DNA of 64,000 nucleotides from assembly GCF_029024105.1 (NCBI RefSeq), contig NZ_CP118963.1:1984001-2048000 (forward strand), in the 5' to 3' direction. Shown one piece after another: positions 35,061 through 43,769 of this stretch. Position 1 is the first letter of the stretch, and each line of letters begins with the position of its first letter. A program made the translations under genes and the position numbers. The DNA comes from Acinetobacter lwoffii. GTDB lineage: Bacteria > Pseudomonadota > Gammaproteobacteria > Pseudomonadales > Moraxellaceae. Under the pieces are notes generated by a model. The model did no database searches and was not told where the DNA came from. It saw only the letters and a list, made by a program, of their open reading frames with translations.

Positions 35061-35591
35061 ATGAGCCAAAACATTCGTTCTTATTTAGACACGACTCCAG
35101 AAATTGATAAATCGTGTTATATCGATCCGATGGGAATCGTGGTCGGCGATGTGGTCTTGGCTGAAAATGTTTCTGTCTGGCCTTTTGCCGTGATTCGTGG
35201 TGATGTTAATTCAATCCGGATTGGTAAAAATTCGAATGTTCAGGATCATGCCATGTTGCATGTCAGTCATAAAAAAGCCGATAAACCGAATGGTTCGCCT
35301 TTGATCATTGGTGAAGATGTCACGATTGGCCATCATGTGACATTGCATGGTTGTACGATTGGTAATCGTGTACTAATTGGGATTAACAGCATTATTCTGG
35401 ATGATGTCATCATTCCGAATGATGTGATGATTGGTGCAGGTACGCTAGTTCCACCGGGTAAAGTTTTGGAAAGTGGCTGGCTCTATGTTGGTAGCCCGGC
35501 AAAAAAAGCACGTCCGCTCACTGAAAAAGAAATGGCGTTCTTGCCGTATTCTGCACATAATTATGTAAAAGTTTCTGAGAATTATAAATAA
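35061..35591 (+). CDS. Gamma-carbonic anhydrase family protein (YrdA type)
   Basis: 176 residues forming a left-handed beta-helix of hexapeptide repeats (VVGDVVLAENVSVWPFAVIR, then IIGEDVTIGHHVTLHGCTIG). Metal-ligand histidines are in HAMLHVSH and GHHVTLHG. Members bind zinc or iron and are trimers; activity of the YrdA branch is often weak or unproven. Single gene, monocistronic as far as visible. Confidence 0.92.
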   Translation: MSQNIRSYLDTTPEIDKSCYIDPMGIVVGDVVLAENVSVWPFAVIRGDVNSIRIGKNSNVQDHAMLHVSHKKADKPNGSPLIIGEDVTIGHHVTLHGCTIGNRVLIGINSIILDDVIIPNDVMIGAGTLVPPGKVLESGWLYVGSPAKKARPLTEKEMAFLPYSAHNYVKVSENYK

Positions 35592-35659
35592 CTGTTTTAA
35601 TTGCCAAATTTTTTGATCGTTAGATACAATAAATTAAATCTATCTCTATATGAATATTT

Positions 35660-36232
35660 ATGTTTAAAGAAATTGAAAAATATGTGGGATTTTATCTACT
35701 CACCTACATAATAATTTTATTCATATGTGGATTTTTTCAGTACATAGCAGTGTGTCAAGGACAATCTTTATCTTGTAGCTTCAGTATGACTGGAATTAAC
35801 ACAATTATTACAACCACTGCTTATGTAATAACACCTATAGTTGCCATCATTGGTTTTATTTCTTGGAAGGTACAATATAACATTCAACTCGATAAAAATG
35901 ATCTCAGAAATGCTTTAGAGGCTGCCGTCATACTCAAGGAAAATATAAATTATTTTGAAGTACATTTAAATAACTTATATTTACAAATACAAGAAGTACC
36001 CGTAAAAAACTTCGAAACACTTATTTCACATTATGATGAAAATAAAGTTGAAATTAGACAAAAAAGACGTGAACTTTCCCTGAATACAATCAAATATTAC
36101 TCATGTCTAGAAATATGCCAACATCCAATTCCTGAAAGTCAAATTGACTTTCTATATAATCATAACAATGAATTTGAAGGAAAGTTTAAAACTATAGTTT
36201 TCGGAAAATTTCATCATAGCCACACACCCTAA
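35660..36232 (+). CDS. Small membrane protein of unknown function
   Basis: 190 residues, no known family. Two membrane helices (about 12-30 and 50-70), then SWKVQYNIQLDKND and a mainly helical cytoplasmic tail of about 115 residues. Strongly AT-rich compared with its neighbours, suggesting transfer. The layout and length match the gene split by the insertion sequence at 55583-57018 (191 residues when rejoined, with SWREQKGSE after the second helix), so the two look like members of one family. Confidence 0.6.
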   Translation: MFKEIEKYVGFYLLTYIIILFICGFFQYIAVCQGQSLSCSFSMTGINTIITTTAYVITPIVAIIGFISWKVQYNIQLDKNDLRNALEAAVILKENINYFEVHLNNLYLQIQEVPVKNFETLISHYDENKVEIRQKRRELSLNTIKYYSCLEICQHPIPESQIDFLYNHNNEFEGKFKTIVFGKFHHSHTP

Positions 36233-36273
36233 AATTTTATACAATAGTGCATCCTTTTCCATGGTGCTGCTTT

Positions 36274-36759
36274 ATGACCGCTTGGACTGCTCATGTCACT
36301 GTCGCAACTGTCGTTGAAAAAGACGGAAAATTCCTGTTTGTAGAAGAACATACAGAAGGTGTGACACACACGGTATTTAATCAGCCAGCAGGTCATGTTG
36401 AATGCGGTGAAACCATTATTGAAGCCGCAATTCGTGAAACCATGGAAGAAACAGGTCATAGGGTGGAAGTAAAACACTTATTAGGTATATATACCTATAC
36501 TCCACCGATGTTCCCGGATCGTACTTATTACCGTTTCTGTTTCTTGGCCAAATCCATTGACTATGACCCAAATGCCACTTTAGATACAGATATTATCGGC
36601 GCAGTCTGGATGACGCTTGATGAACTGATTGAATCTGCTCGCGCGCGTAGTCCATTGGTGATTAAAGCCGTGCAAGATGCGCTTTCAGGTCAAAAATATC
36701 CTTTATCGCTCATTTACGAGCACCAAAATTCTCCCTTAATTTCAAATTTGGATGCCTAA
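36274..36759 (+). CDS. NUDIX hydrolase (NudJ-like)
   Basis: 161 residues from ATG 36274 (MTAWTAHVTVATVVEKDG). The Nudix box is complete: GHVECGETIIEAAIRETMEE then TG, with the G-x5-E-x7-REUxEExGU pattern. NudJ of E. coli hydrolyses nucleoside di- and triphosphates and HMP-PP, and also lies next to mnmA and hflD. The gene overlaps mnmA by 8 bases. Confidence 0.9.
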   Translation: MTAWTAHVTVATVVEKDGKFLFVEEHTEGVTHTVFNQPAGHVECGETIIEAAIRETMEETGHRVEVKHLLGIYTYTPPMFPDRTYYRFCFLAKSIDYDPNATLDTDIIGAVWMTLDELIESARARSPLVIKAVQDALSGQKYPLSLIYEHQNSPLISNLDA

Positions 36760-37903
36760 TCCTATGCAACAACGTGTCATCGTCGGTATGTCAGGTGGTG
36801 TAGATTCATCTGTTTCTGCTGCCCTTTTACTTCAACAAGGTTATCAGGTTGAAGGTCTTTTCATGAAAAACTGGGAAGAAGATGACGGCACAGAATATTG
36901 CACGGCGATGGATGACCTTGCCGATGCACAAGCCGTTTGCGACAAAATCGGGATTAAACTGCATACCGCAAACTTTGCCATGGAATATTGGGATCGCGTA
37001 TTCGAGCATTTCCTGGCGGAATATGCGGCTGGCCGTACGCCAAACCCAGACATTTTATGTAATAAAGAAATTAAATTCCGTGCCTTCTTAGATCACGCGA
37101 TTAACTTGGGTGCAGACTTTATTGCCACAGGCCATTACTGCCGTCGTGGTGAAACCATGACCAACTCACGTGGTGAAGAATATGCACCTTTATTGCGTGG
37201 TGTGGACAATAACAAAGACCAGACTTATTTCCTGCATGCTGTCCATGGTCGTGAAATTAATAAGACCCTGTTCCCTGTTGGTGAAATTGAAAAGCCACAA
37301 GTCCGTAAAATTGCAGAAGAATTAGATCTGGTTACTGCCAAGAAAAAAGACTCGACCGGGATCTGTTTCATTGGTGAACGTCGTTTTAATGACTTCTTGA
37401 AGCAATATTTACCCGCTCAACCCGGAAAAATCGTGCTGGAAGACGGTAAAGAGGTTGGTGATCATCACGGCTTAATGTACTATACGCTCGGTCAACGCGG
37501 TGGTATTGGTATTGGCGGTATGAAGGGCGTTGCTGAAGGTGCCTGGTTCGTATTGCATAAAGATATCGAAGGCAATCGTCTGGTGGTCGGTCAAGGCCAT
37601 GAACACCCACTCATGCAAAGTACTACACTTTGGAGTGAAGCGATTGACTGGGTCGCAGGTGAGCAGGATATTCCTGAAACAGGCTTCCGCTGTACGGCCA
37701 AAACCCGTTACCGTCAGACTGATCAAGCATGTACTGTGTATCAAGATTCAGAATCACCGAATGGTGTTCGTGTTGAGTTTGATGAACCTCAACGTGCAGT
37801 GACCCCGGGTCAAAGCGTGGTGTTCTATTCAGGTGAAGTTTGTTTAGGGGGTGGTGTGATTCATCATACCAATGCACCTAAACCTGATTTTATAAAAGGA
37901 TGA
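36752..37903 (+). CDS. mnmA: tRNA 2-thiouridylase MnmA
   Basis: 383 residues. PP-loop SGGVDSS at 14-20. Catalytic cysteines are Cys103 (NPDILCNKEIKF) and Cys205 (STGICFIGER). It thiolates U34 of the Lys, Glu and Gln tRNAs using sulfur relayed from IscS-Tus. It sits in the conserved nudix-mnmA-hflD-purB order. Confidence 0.97.
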   Translation: MPNPMQQRVIVGMSGGVDSSVSAALLLQQGYQVEGLFMKNWEEDDGTEYCTAMDDLADAQAVCDKIGIKLHTANFAMEYWDRVFEHFLAEYAAGRTPNPDILCNKEIKFRAFLDHAINLGADFIATGHYCRRGETMTNSRGEEYAPLLRGVDNNKDQTYFLHAVHGREINKTLFPVGEIEKPQVRKIAEELDLVTAKKKDSTGICFIGERRFNDFLKQYLPAQPGKIVLEDGKEVGDHHGLMYYTLGQRGGIGIGGMKGVAEGAWFVLHKDIEGNRLVVGQGHEHPLMQSTTLWSEAIDWVAGEQDIPETGFRCTAKTRYRQTDQACTVYQDSESPNGVRVEFDEPQRAVTPGQSVVFYSGEVCLGGGVIHHTNAPKPDFIKG

Positions 37904-37910
37904 ATTCGGC

Positions 37911-38642
37911 ATGACGGAGTTACCATTTCAACCAGCCACAACGTTGAATACTCGTCAAAATCGTGCTTTGGCATTAGCGGGTGTGTTTCAGGCCACCCAG
38001 CTGACCCATATGACAGCATTGACAGGTCAGCAAAGCATTGGTGAAAGTGGTAACTTTTATTTTGAACAGTTGATTAGAGCCAGTCTTAATATCCGTCCCG
38101 GCAGTAATCAAAATGCCCAGACCCTAGACTTTTTTAATCAACTGGCTGATATTTCCTTAGGTTTAAAAACATTAGAAAGCAGCATTATTCAACCCTTCAA
38201 TACTTCTCCAAAATCCAGAATTCCAAAATTTTCCAGCACCAAACTTCCCATGAGCTATGCAATGGCACTTCTTCAGTTAGAAAAGAAGGTCTATAGCAAT
38301 CCCAAATTTGTTGAAATTATTGAACAGTCCCAACAGAAAATTCTCAGACAGCTTTCTTTCTTTGATAATAATTACCTGCACCCCAGCATCATTGCCAATC
38401 TCGCTCAAACCTATGTCGATACGGCCGGACAGATTAATCCGCGCATTATGGTACGTGGTAATGCTGAAGCCTTTAAAGATGCCGGACACACCAACCGTAT
38501 TCGTGCGTCCTTATTTACCGGTTTGCAAATGGCGCACTTGTGGCGTCAGCTCGGTGGCAGCTCTTGGGGCATGGTATTTGGCAAGCGCAAGTTGCTACAA
38601 GATATTCAGAATCTAGCGCGTTTACAGTTTCAGGTGGTTTAA
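37911..38642 (+). CDS. hflD: HflD, high frequency lysogenisation protein homologue
   Basis: 243 residues, largely helical, of the HflD family (E. coli 213). Landmarks are TRQNRALALAGVFQATQLTH near 14-33, LRQLSFF and NLAQTYVDTAGQINPRIMVRG near 165-185. E. coli HflD sits at the inner membrane, and it binds lambda CII. It starts 7 bases after mnmA and precedes purB, the conserved order. Confidence 0.92.
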   Translation: MTELPFQPATTLNTRQNRALALAGVFQATQLTHMTALTGQQSIGESGNFYFEQLIRASLNIRPGSNQNAQTLDFFNQLADISLGLKTLESSIIQPFNTSPKSRIPKFSSTKLPMSYAMALLQLEKKVYSNPKFVEIIEQSQQKILRQLSFFDNNYLHPSIIANLAQTYVDTAGQINPRIMVRGNAEAFKDAGHTNRIRASLFTGLQMAHLWRQLGGSSWGMVFGKRKLLQDIQNLARLQFQVV

Positions 38643-38696
38643 CTGATGCTGCACGTGTTTCGTTTTACGTTTAATTCCAAAATCTAAGGAATCGAT

Positions 38697-40085
38697 ATGA
38701 ACGCTTTAACTGCACTTTCTCCATTAGATGGACGTTACGCGAGCAAATGTGATGCTCTACGTCCTTTTCTTTCTGAGTTTGGTTTAATCCATGCTCGTGT
38801 GACTGTTGAAGTGCGTTGGTTACAAGCGCTTGCAAACCACCCGGAAATTACTGAAGTACCGGCGTTTTCAGGCGAAACTAATGCAGCGCTTGATGCGATT
38901 GTGAGCGATTTTTCTGAAGATGATGCCAATCGCATCAAAGAGATCGAACGCACCACTAACCACGACGTTAAAGCGGTTGAGTATTTCCTGAAAGAAAAAA
39001 TCGCTGGTATCGAAGAACTTAAAAATGCCGGTGAATTCATTCACTTTGCATGTACGTCTGAAGATATTAACAACCTGTCACATGCCTTGATGCTGAAAAG
39101 CGGTCGTGATGTACTGGTTGCATCTATGCAGCAAATCATCGATTCAATCGTTGCGCTTTCTGAAAAGCATGCAGACCAGCCAATGTTGTCTCGTACTCAT
39201 GGTCAAACTGCAAGCCCGACAACTTTGGGTAAAGAAATGGCGAACGTGGCTTACCGCCTCGCACGCCAAATCAAACAGTTCAAAAATGTTGAGCTACTGG
39301 GCAAAATCAATGGTGCAGTAGGTAACTACAATGCGCACTACTCTGCTTACCCAGACATCAACTGGCCTGCGCACTCACAAGCATTTGTAGAGTCTTTGGG
39401 TCTAGACTTCAACCCGTACACCACTCAAATCGAGCCACATGACTATATGGCTGAACTGTTTGATGCGCTACGTCGTTTCAACACTATTCTGATCGATTTT
39501 AACCGTGACATTTGGGGCTATATCTCTCTTGGTTTCTTCAAGCAAAAACTAAAAGAAGGCGAAGTTGGTTCTTCAACCATGCCACACAAAGTTAACCCAA
39601 TTGACTTTGAAAACTCTGAAGGTAACTTGGGTATTGCCAATGCTGTACTTGCACACCTTGGCGAAAAACTGCCTATTTCTCGCTGGCAGCGTGACCTGAC
39701 TGACTCTACGGTGCTTCGTAACATGGGTGTTGGTTTTGCGCAAAGCTTAATTGCTTTTGAAGCTTGCTCTAAAGGTATTGGTAAACTGGAATTGAATGCT
39801 GCGCGTATCAATGAAGATTTGGATAATGCCCAAGAAGTATTGGCTGAACCAATTCAAACTGTAATGCGTCGTTACAACGTTGAAAAACCATACGAAAAAC
39901 TAAAAGCCCTGACTCGTGGTCAAGCCATGACTCGCGACATGATGGTAGATTTCGTAAACGGTAACGAGTTAGAAGCTGTTCCTGCTGCTGACCGTGCGCG
40001 TTTAGCGGAAATGACACCTGCATCATATACAGGTAATGCTGCTGATCAAGCTAAACAGGTAGCTGAGCTGATTGCAAAAATCTAA
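38697..40085 (+). CDS. purB: Adenylosuccinate lyase
   Basis: 462 residues of the fumarase/aspartase superfamily. The signature SSTMPHKVNPIDFENSEG is near 295-312 (mobile loop with catalytic Ser), and the catalytic His is in SRTHGQTASPTTLGKE (about 165-180). It acts twice in purine synthesis, on SAICAR and adenylosuccinate. Start preceded by AAGGAATCG. Confidence 0.97.
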   Translation: MNALTALSPLDGRYASKCDALRPFLSEFGLIHARVTVEVRWLQALANHPEITEVPAFSGETNAALDAIVSDFSEDDANRIKEIERTTNHDVKAVEYFLKEKIAGIEELKNAGEFIHFACTSEDINNLSHALMLKSGRDVLVASMQQIIDSIVALSEKHADQPMLSRTHGQTASPTTLGKEMANVAYRLARQIKQFKNVELLGKINGAVGNYNAHYSAYPDINWPAHSQAFVESLGLDFNPYTTQIEPHDYMAELFDALRRFNTILIDFNRDIWGYISLGFFKQKLKEGEVGSSTMPHKVNPIDFENSEGNLGIANAVLAHLGEKLPISRWQRDLTDSTVLRNMGVGFAQSLIAFEACSKGIGKLELNAARINEDLDNAQEVLAEPIQTVMRRYNVEKPYEKLKALTRGQAMTRDMMVDFVNGNELEAVPAADRARLAEMTPASYTGNAADQAKQVAELIAKI

Positions 40086-40099
40086 TTTGCAATAAGACG

Positions 40100-40128
40100 A
40101 AAAGGCGAAGCTCAGGCTTCGCCTTTTT
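40100..40128 (+). terminator. Intrinsic terminator of purB
   Basis: AAGGCGAAGC-TCAG-GCTTCGCCTT followed by TTT. Confidence 0.92.
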
Positions 40129-40174
40129 ATTTATAATGTATTTTATTTTAAAAAAGATATTTCATAATAACGAC

Positions 40175-40816
40175 ATGATTGAACATCGACTTTCTGCCAA
40201 ACATTACGCGAGCCTGGGCATTTTAATTCTGGCGAGTTTGCTTGCCAGTATTCGTCCTTTAGAACTGGAAGCTTATCTCTTGCATCAAGCAGGCACAGTT
40301 TTCATGATCATCATGCTGCTCATCTGCCTGTATAAAATCGGGCTGAATTTTTTAAATTTTAATTTATATATTCTTTTTCTGATTGTTCATGTGATTGCTG
40401 CGCACTATCTGTATTCTTATGTGCCCTATAACCAGTGGATCGAACAGATTTTTGGCTTTAATCTGAATGAAGCCATGCACTGGTCACGCAATATGTTCGA
40501 CCGATTTGTCCATCTGGCCTACGGATTATTACTTTATCCAGTTTTCCATCGCCTGTTTCAGGTCTGGTTGCCGCAGCAAAAACCCGTGGTCATTTTCCTA
40601 CTGGTGATTCAGTTTGTGGTGGCCAGCAGCATGCTCTATGAATGGCTGGAATGGCTGATTGCCATTGGTTTATCTCCTGAGGAAGCGGAAAACTATAATG
40701 GACAACAAGGTGATATGTGGGATGCACACAAAGACATCTTGCTTGCTACGATTGGCGCGGCGATAACAGGCGGGCTGCAATTGATACCGAAAAATCAAAA
40801 AAGCTCATCGAAGTGA
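40175..40816 (+). CDS. DUF2238 (YjdF-like) inner-membrane protein
   Basis: 213 residues from ATG 40175; an ATG at 40136 is in frame but starts right after the purB terminator and lacks a ribosome site. Six to seven hydrophobic helices. The DUF2238 hallmarks are NMFDRFVHLAYGLLLYP near 105-121 and GDMWDAHKDILLATIGA near 182-198. Function unknown. The stop codon lies inside the terminator stem (40799-40822), so the last residues KSSSK are encoded by terminator sequence duplicated from beside sohB. Confidence 0.85.
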   Translation: MIEHRLSAKHYASLGILILASLLASIRPLELEAYLLHQAGTVFMIIMLLICLYKIGLNFLNFNLYILFLIVHVIAAHYLYSYVPYNQWIEQIFGFNLNEAMHWSRNMFDRFVHLAYGLLLYPVFHRLFQVWLPQQKPVVIFLLVIQFVVASSMLYEWLEWLIAIGLSPEEAENYNGQQGDMWDAHKDILLATIGAAITGGLQLIPKNQKSSSK

Positions 40817-40868
40817 GCTTTTAAAATCACAATCTAATAGCTGAATTAAAGTTTTGGATCACGCATTT
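40797..40868. repeat. Direct repeat copy A: sohB terminator plus last sohB codons
   Basis: The last 28 bases (40841-40868) are identical to 41723-41750, which cover the final codons MRDPKL-stop of sohB on the minus strand. The preceding terminator is also shared. The copies lie 882 bases apart and bracket two small minus-strand genes. Confidence 0.85.
40799..40822 (+). terminator. Terminator after the DUF2238 gene (duplicate of the sohB terminator)
   Basis: AAAAGCTCA-TCGAAG-TGAGCTTTT. Nearly identical to 41682-41703, including the CGAAGTGAGCTTT half. Confidence 0.8.
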
Positions 40869-40889
40869 AATTACATTCATATTTTTCAA

Positions 40890-41129
40890 TTATGAATGTG
40901 GGCAATATCGCATCCAATCATCTTTCATTTTTTGCAGTTCATTCCCCGTCAACATCTCACTGTAATAAATGAAATAGGTTGCATCAGGATATTGAATCTC
41001 ATGACGGAACATCATGCCACGCAGTGACACAGATAACTCCTCAGGAAAATCATCCTCTAAATAAAGTTCTTCAAATTCATAATTAAAATAACAATTTTGC
41101 GTCGCAAGAAATGCTTCAGCTATAGCCAT
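40890..41129 (-). CDS. Hypothetical 79-residue acidic protein in a repeat-bounded cassette
   Basis: Not recognised. Soluble and acidic, rich in aromatic residues (NCYFNYEFEELYLEDDFPEE near 12-31, YFIYYSEML near 52-60). The second gene of the two-gene cassette, 57 bases after the 143-residue membrane protein. The size, charge and pairing would fit an immunity or antitoxin-like protein, but nothing in the sequence proves it. Confidence 0.55.
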   Translation of the reverse strand: MAIAEAFLATQNCYFNYEFEELYLEDDFPEELSVSLRGMMFRHEIQYPDATYFIYYSEMLTGNELQKMKDDWMRYCPHS

Positions 41130-41186
41130 GTTTCTGCTCTAACAATGAAATATGCTTTATATTATCTGATTAGTTTCAATGATGGT

Positions 41187-41618
41187 TTACATTTCATTCG
41201 GTTCAATCCATTGAACAAACTTAGATTCTGACAAATGTGGATATTTGAACTTATCTAGATATTCAAAACAGGCCTTTTGGCCTTGAGGAATTTTATCCAG
41301 ATGCTTATCGAAAAATAAATGCCGACTATATTGAGCGCCATCAAAGCGAATACTCACACGTTCAAATTCATTACCACCTCGAACTTTATGCATCTGATAA
41401 AACTGCACAACACCACATTCCTTCGATGGAATAACAGGTGGATCATTGGGCTTTAGAAAGCTATACAGCAGAAAGATACAAACGCCGGGTAGAAAACTCA
41501 GCCAAAACAAAACCTTCTTAGAATTATCCTGAGTTAATTTTGCTTCAGAATAAAGCATACATAACATCGGAATAAATACGATACTAAAAAAACCAAGCAA
41601 CAAAATAAACGTGAGCAT
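41187..41618 (-). CDS. Hypothetical 143-residue membrane protein in a repeat-bounded cassette
   Basis: Not recognised. Two N-terminal membrane helices (about 1-22 and 36-55, separated by a charged loop EAKLTQDNSKK) are followed by an 85-residue soluble domain with two cysteines (KECGVVQFYQ, QKACFEYLDK), which by the positive-inside rule could lie on either side. AGG precedes the ATG at short spacing. With the 79-residue gene it forms a unit between two copies of the sohB tail. Confidence 0.6.
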   Translation of the reverse strand: MLTFILLLGFFSIVFIPMLCMLYSEAKLTQDNSKKVLFWLSFLPGVCIFLLYSFLKPNDPPVIPSKECGVVQFYQMHKVRGGNEFERVSIRFDGAQYSRHLFFDKHLDKIPQGQKACFEYLDKFKYPHLSESKFVQWIEPNEM

Positions 41619-41671
41619 ATGAGCCTAGACTCAATCAGAGTACTCCACTTATATCATAACAATATGATTTC

Positions 41672-41703
41672 AAAAAATAAAAAAGCTCACCGAAGTGAGC
41701 TTT
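41672..41703 (-). terminator. Intrinsic terminator of sohB
   Basis: Minus-strand AAAGCTCAC-TTCG-GTGAGCTTT with a TTCG tetraloop and a T-rich tail, 24 bases after the sohB stop. Confidence 0.9.
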
Positions 41704-41750
41704 AAAATTCATTCAAGATCAACTGAATTAAAGTTTTGGATCACGCATTT
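41683..41750. repeat. Direct repeat copy B: sohB terminator and 3' end
   Basis: The original copy, spanning the sohB terminator and last codons. See 40797-40868. Confidence 0.85.
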
Positions 41751-42690
41751 GTACCAAGTTTGCATTGGCTTTGCTTAAGCTTTCCATGACTTTATTCATG
41801 ACAGTGGGTACCAGTGAATCAGCAATTTGCGCTGCTTGCAGGCCCAGCTTTTCACCCAAAGTTGGTTTCTTGCGGGTCTGGATGGAATAGATATCATGTT
41901 GGGGCAACAAGTTGAGCAGGTATTCATCTGAGGTTTGCAGTTTATCCACCAGATTTAGATCTAGCGCATCCCGACCATACCAATGCTCACCAGTGGCCAC
42001 TTTTTCAATATTCAGCTGTGGGCGATACTTTTCAACGAAATGTTTGAATAAAGCATGTGTTTGCTGTAATTCTTCTTCAAACTTGGCCTTACCCTCTTCG
42101 GTATTTTCACCAAACATAGTCACGGTACGTTTGTACTGTCCTGCGGTATAGAGTTCAAAGTCGATTTTATTGTCTTTCAGCAGGCGGTTAAAGTTGGGGA
42201 CTTGAGCAACCACACCAATTGAACCGACAATCGCGAATGGTGCAGAAATAATTTCATTGGCGATACACGCCATCATATAACCGCCACTGGCCGCCACTTT
42301 ATCGACACAGATGGTCAGATGAAAACCTGCCTCGCGTAAACGTACCAGTTGAGCTGCTGCAAGTCCATAACCATGAACCATGCCGCCCGGACTTTCCAGA
42401 CGCACTACCACACGGTCACGACCGGCTTTGGCTGTGGCCAGAATCAAGGTAATTTCTTCACGCAAGCCTTCTACCGCAGAAGCCGCCATATCGCCTTTAA
42501 AATCGAGTACATAGATTTTTTGATTGGTTTTCTTACGCGCACGCGCTTCTTTTGACAGTTGTTGTGATAACTGTAAAAGTTCCAGTTTAGAGCCAGTAGT
42601 TTGCGCTATTTTTTTTCGTTGTTCATTGATACGCGCATTGAGATGACTAATACGGATTTCAGCGGACAGTTTCGGAGTATGAAATAACAT
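41728..42690 (-). CDS. sohB: SohB, S49-family protease
   Basis: 320 residues. The S49 catalytic serine is Ser135 in KVAASGGYMMA and the lysine Lys187 in AGQYKRT. Long stretches match E. coli SohB (VLDFKGDM; RLESPGGMVHGYGLAAAQL; IVGSIGVVAQVPNFNR; ATGEHWYG). E. coli SohB has an N-terminal membrane helix; here the first 55 residues are charged and helical (INEQRKKIAQTTG) with no membrane segment, so it should be cytoplasmic or peripheral unless the true start lies elsewhere. Confidence 0.92.
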   Translation of the reverse strand: MLFHTPKLSAEIRISHLNARINEQRKKIAQTTGSKLELLQLSQQLSKEARARKKTNQKIYVLDFKGDMAASAVEGLREEITLILATAKAGRDRVVVRLESPGGMVHGYGLAAAQLVRLREAGFHLTICVDKVAASGGYMMACIANEIISAPFAIVGSIGVVAQVPNFNRLLKDNKIDFELYTAGQYKRTVTMFGENTEEGKAKFEEELQQTHALFKHFVEKYRPQLNIEKVATGEHWYGRDALDLNLVDKLQTSDEYLLNLLPQHDIYSIQTRKKPTLGEKLGLQAAQIADSLVPTVMNKVMESLSKANANLVQMRDPKL

Positions 42691-42802
42691 AAAAAATCTA
42701 TTCTCTATTTAATTCGGATTTATTCCTTTAGATTAGGTCAATTTCGGTTTTTTTCAACTTTATTTCGAGAATTATTACGATTATCACCATCTATTTCACC
42801 TA

Positions 42803-42826
42803 TAAAAAAAGAGCCTTGCGGCTCTT
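42803..42826 (-). terminator. Intrinsic terminator of the pst operon
   Basis: Minus-strand AAGAGCC-GCAA-GGCTCTT followed by seven T, 15 bases after the pstB stop. Confidence 0.92.
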
Positions 42827-42841
42827 ATTCTAGATATGGGA

Positions 42842-43756
42842 TTAACCGAAACGCCCGGTAATATAGGCTTCAGTCAACTGATGATCTGGCTGGGTAAAGA
42901 CTTTTTCGGTCGAGTTGACTTCAATCAGATCCCCCAAATGGAAATACGCAGTACGATCCGATACACGTGCTGCCTGTTGCATAGAGTGCGTTACGATCGC
43001 GATGGTATATTGCGTAGATAGCTCAGAAATCAGCTCTTCCACTTTGGCGGTTGCAATGGGATCAAGTGCCGAACACGGTTCATCCATCAAAATGACTTCT
43101 GGACTGACTGCAATCGTACGCGCGATACACAGACGTTGCTGCTGACCACCTGACAAACCTGTTCCCGGCTGGTTCAAACGATCTTTCACTTCTTCCCACA
43201 GACCGGCTTTGCGCAAGCTGCCTTCGACAATTTCTTCAAGATCGTACTTGTCACGCGCCAAACCATGCAGTTTTGGGCCATAGGAGACATTATCGAAGAT
43301 TGATTTTGGAAATGGGTTCGGCTTCTGGAACACCATACCAACCTGTGCACGTAGCAAGACCACATCTAGGTTTGGATCATAGATATCCTGATTGTCCAGC
43401 ATGACTTTACCGGTCACACGGCAGCTATCAATGGTATCGTTCATGCGGTTTAAGGTACGCAGAAAGGTCGATTTACCACAGCCTGATGGCCCAATAAAAG
43501 CAATCACTTCATTTTCATAAATGTTCAGGTCAATGCCTTTAATCGCTTCCGCTTCACCATAGTACACATGCACATCAGAAGTACTAAGTTTCACATTCGT
43601 CGACTTCGCATCTTTTTTGCTGCTGCTTTGCGTATCGAACTGGGAAACAAACGGAGTTGCCGGCTTTTGAGTCGCCTCATCCGAGGTGAATTGTGTCTGT
43701 TGTGGATTCACGATTTGATCCTTTTTTAAGGAATTTTGAATAACAGTTGTGTTCAT
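42842..43756 (-). CDS. pstB: Phosphate ABC transporter ATPase PstB
   Basis: 304 residues from ATG 43756 (AGGGG upstream; frame open to 43786). Walker A GPSGCGKST, signature LSGGQQQRLCIAR and Walker B VILMDEPCSALDP. About 50 N-terminal residues (Gln/Thr/Ser-rich, to SSSKKDAKSTNVK) precede the domain start LSTSDVHVYYGEAEA and are extra against E. coli PstB (257). It energises phosphate import. The last gene of the unit, followed by a terminator; phoU is not here. Confidence 0.96.
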   Translation of the reverse strand: MNTTVIQNSLKKDQIVNPQQTQFTSDEATQKPATPFVSQFDTQSSSKKDAKSTNVKLSTSDVHVYYGEAEAIKGIDLNIYENEVIAFIGPSGCGKSTFLRTLNRMNDTIDSCRVTGKVMLDNQDIYDPNLDVVLLRAQVGMVFQKPNPFPKSIFDNVSYGPKLHGLARDKYDLEEIVEGSLRKAGLWEEVKDRLNQPGTGLSGGQQQRLCIARTIAVSPEVILMDEPCSALDPIATAKVEELISELSTQYTIAIVTHSMQQAARVSDRTAYFHLGDLIEVNSTEKVFTQPDHQLTEAYITGRFG

Positions 43757-43769
43757 GATTCTGCCCCTA

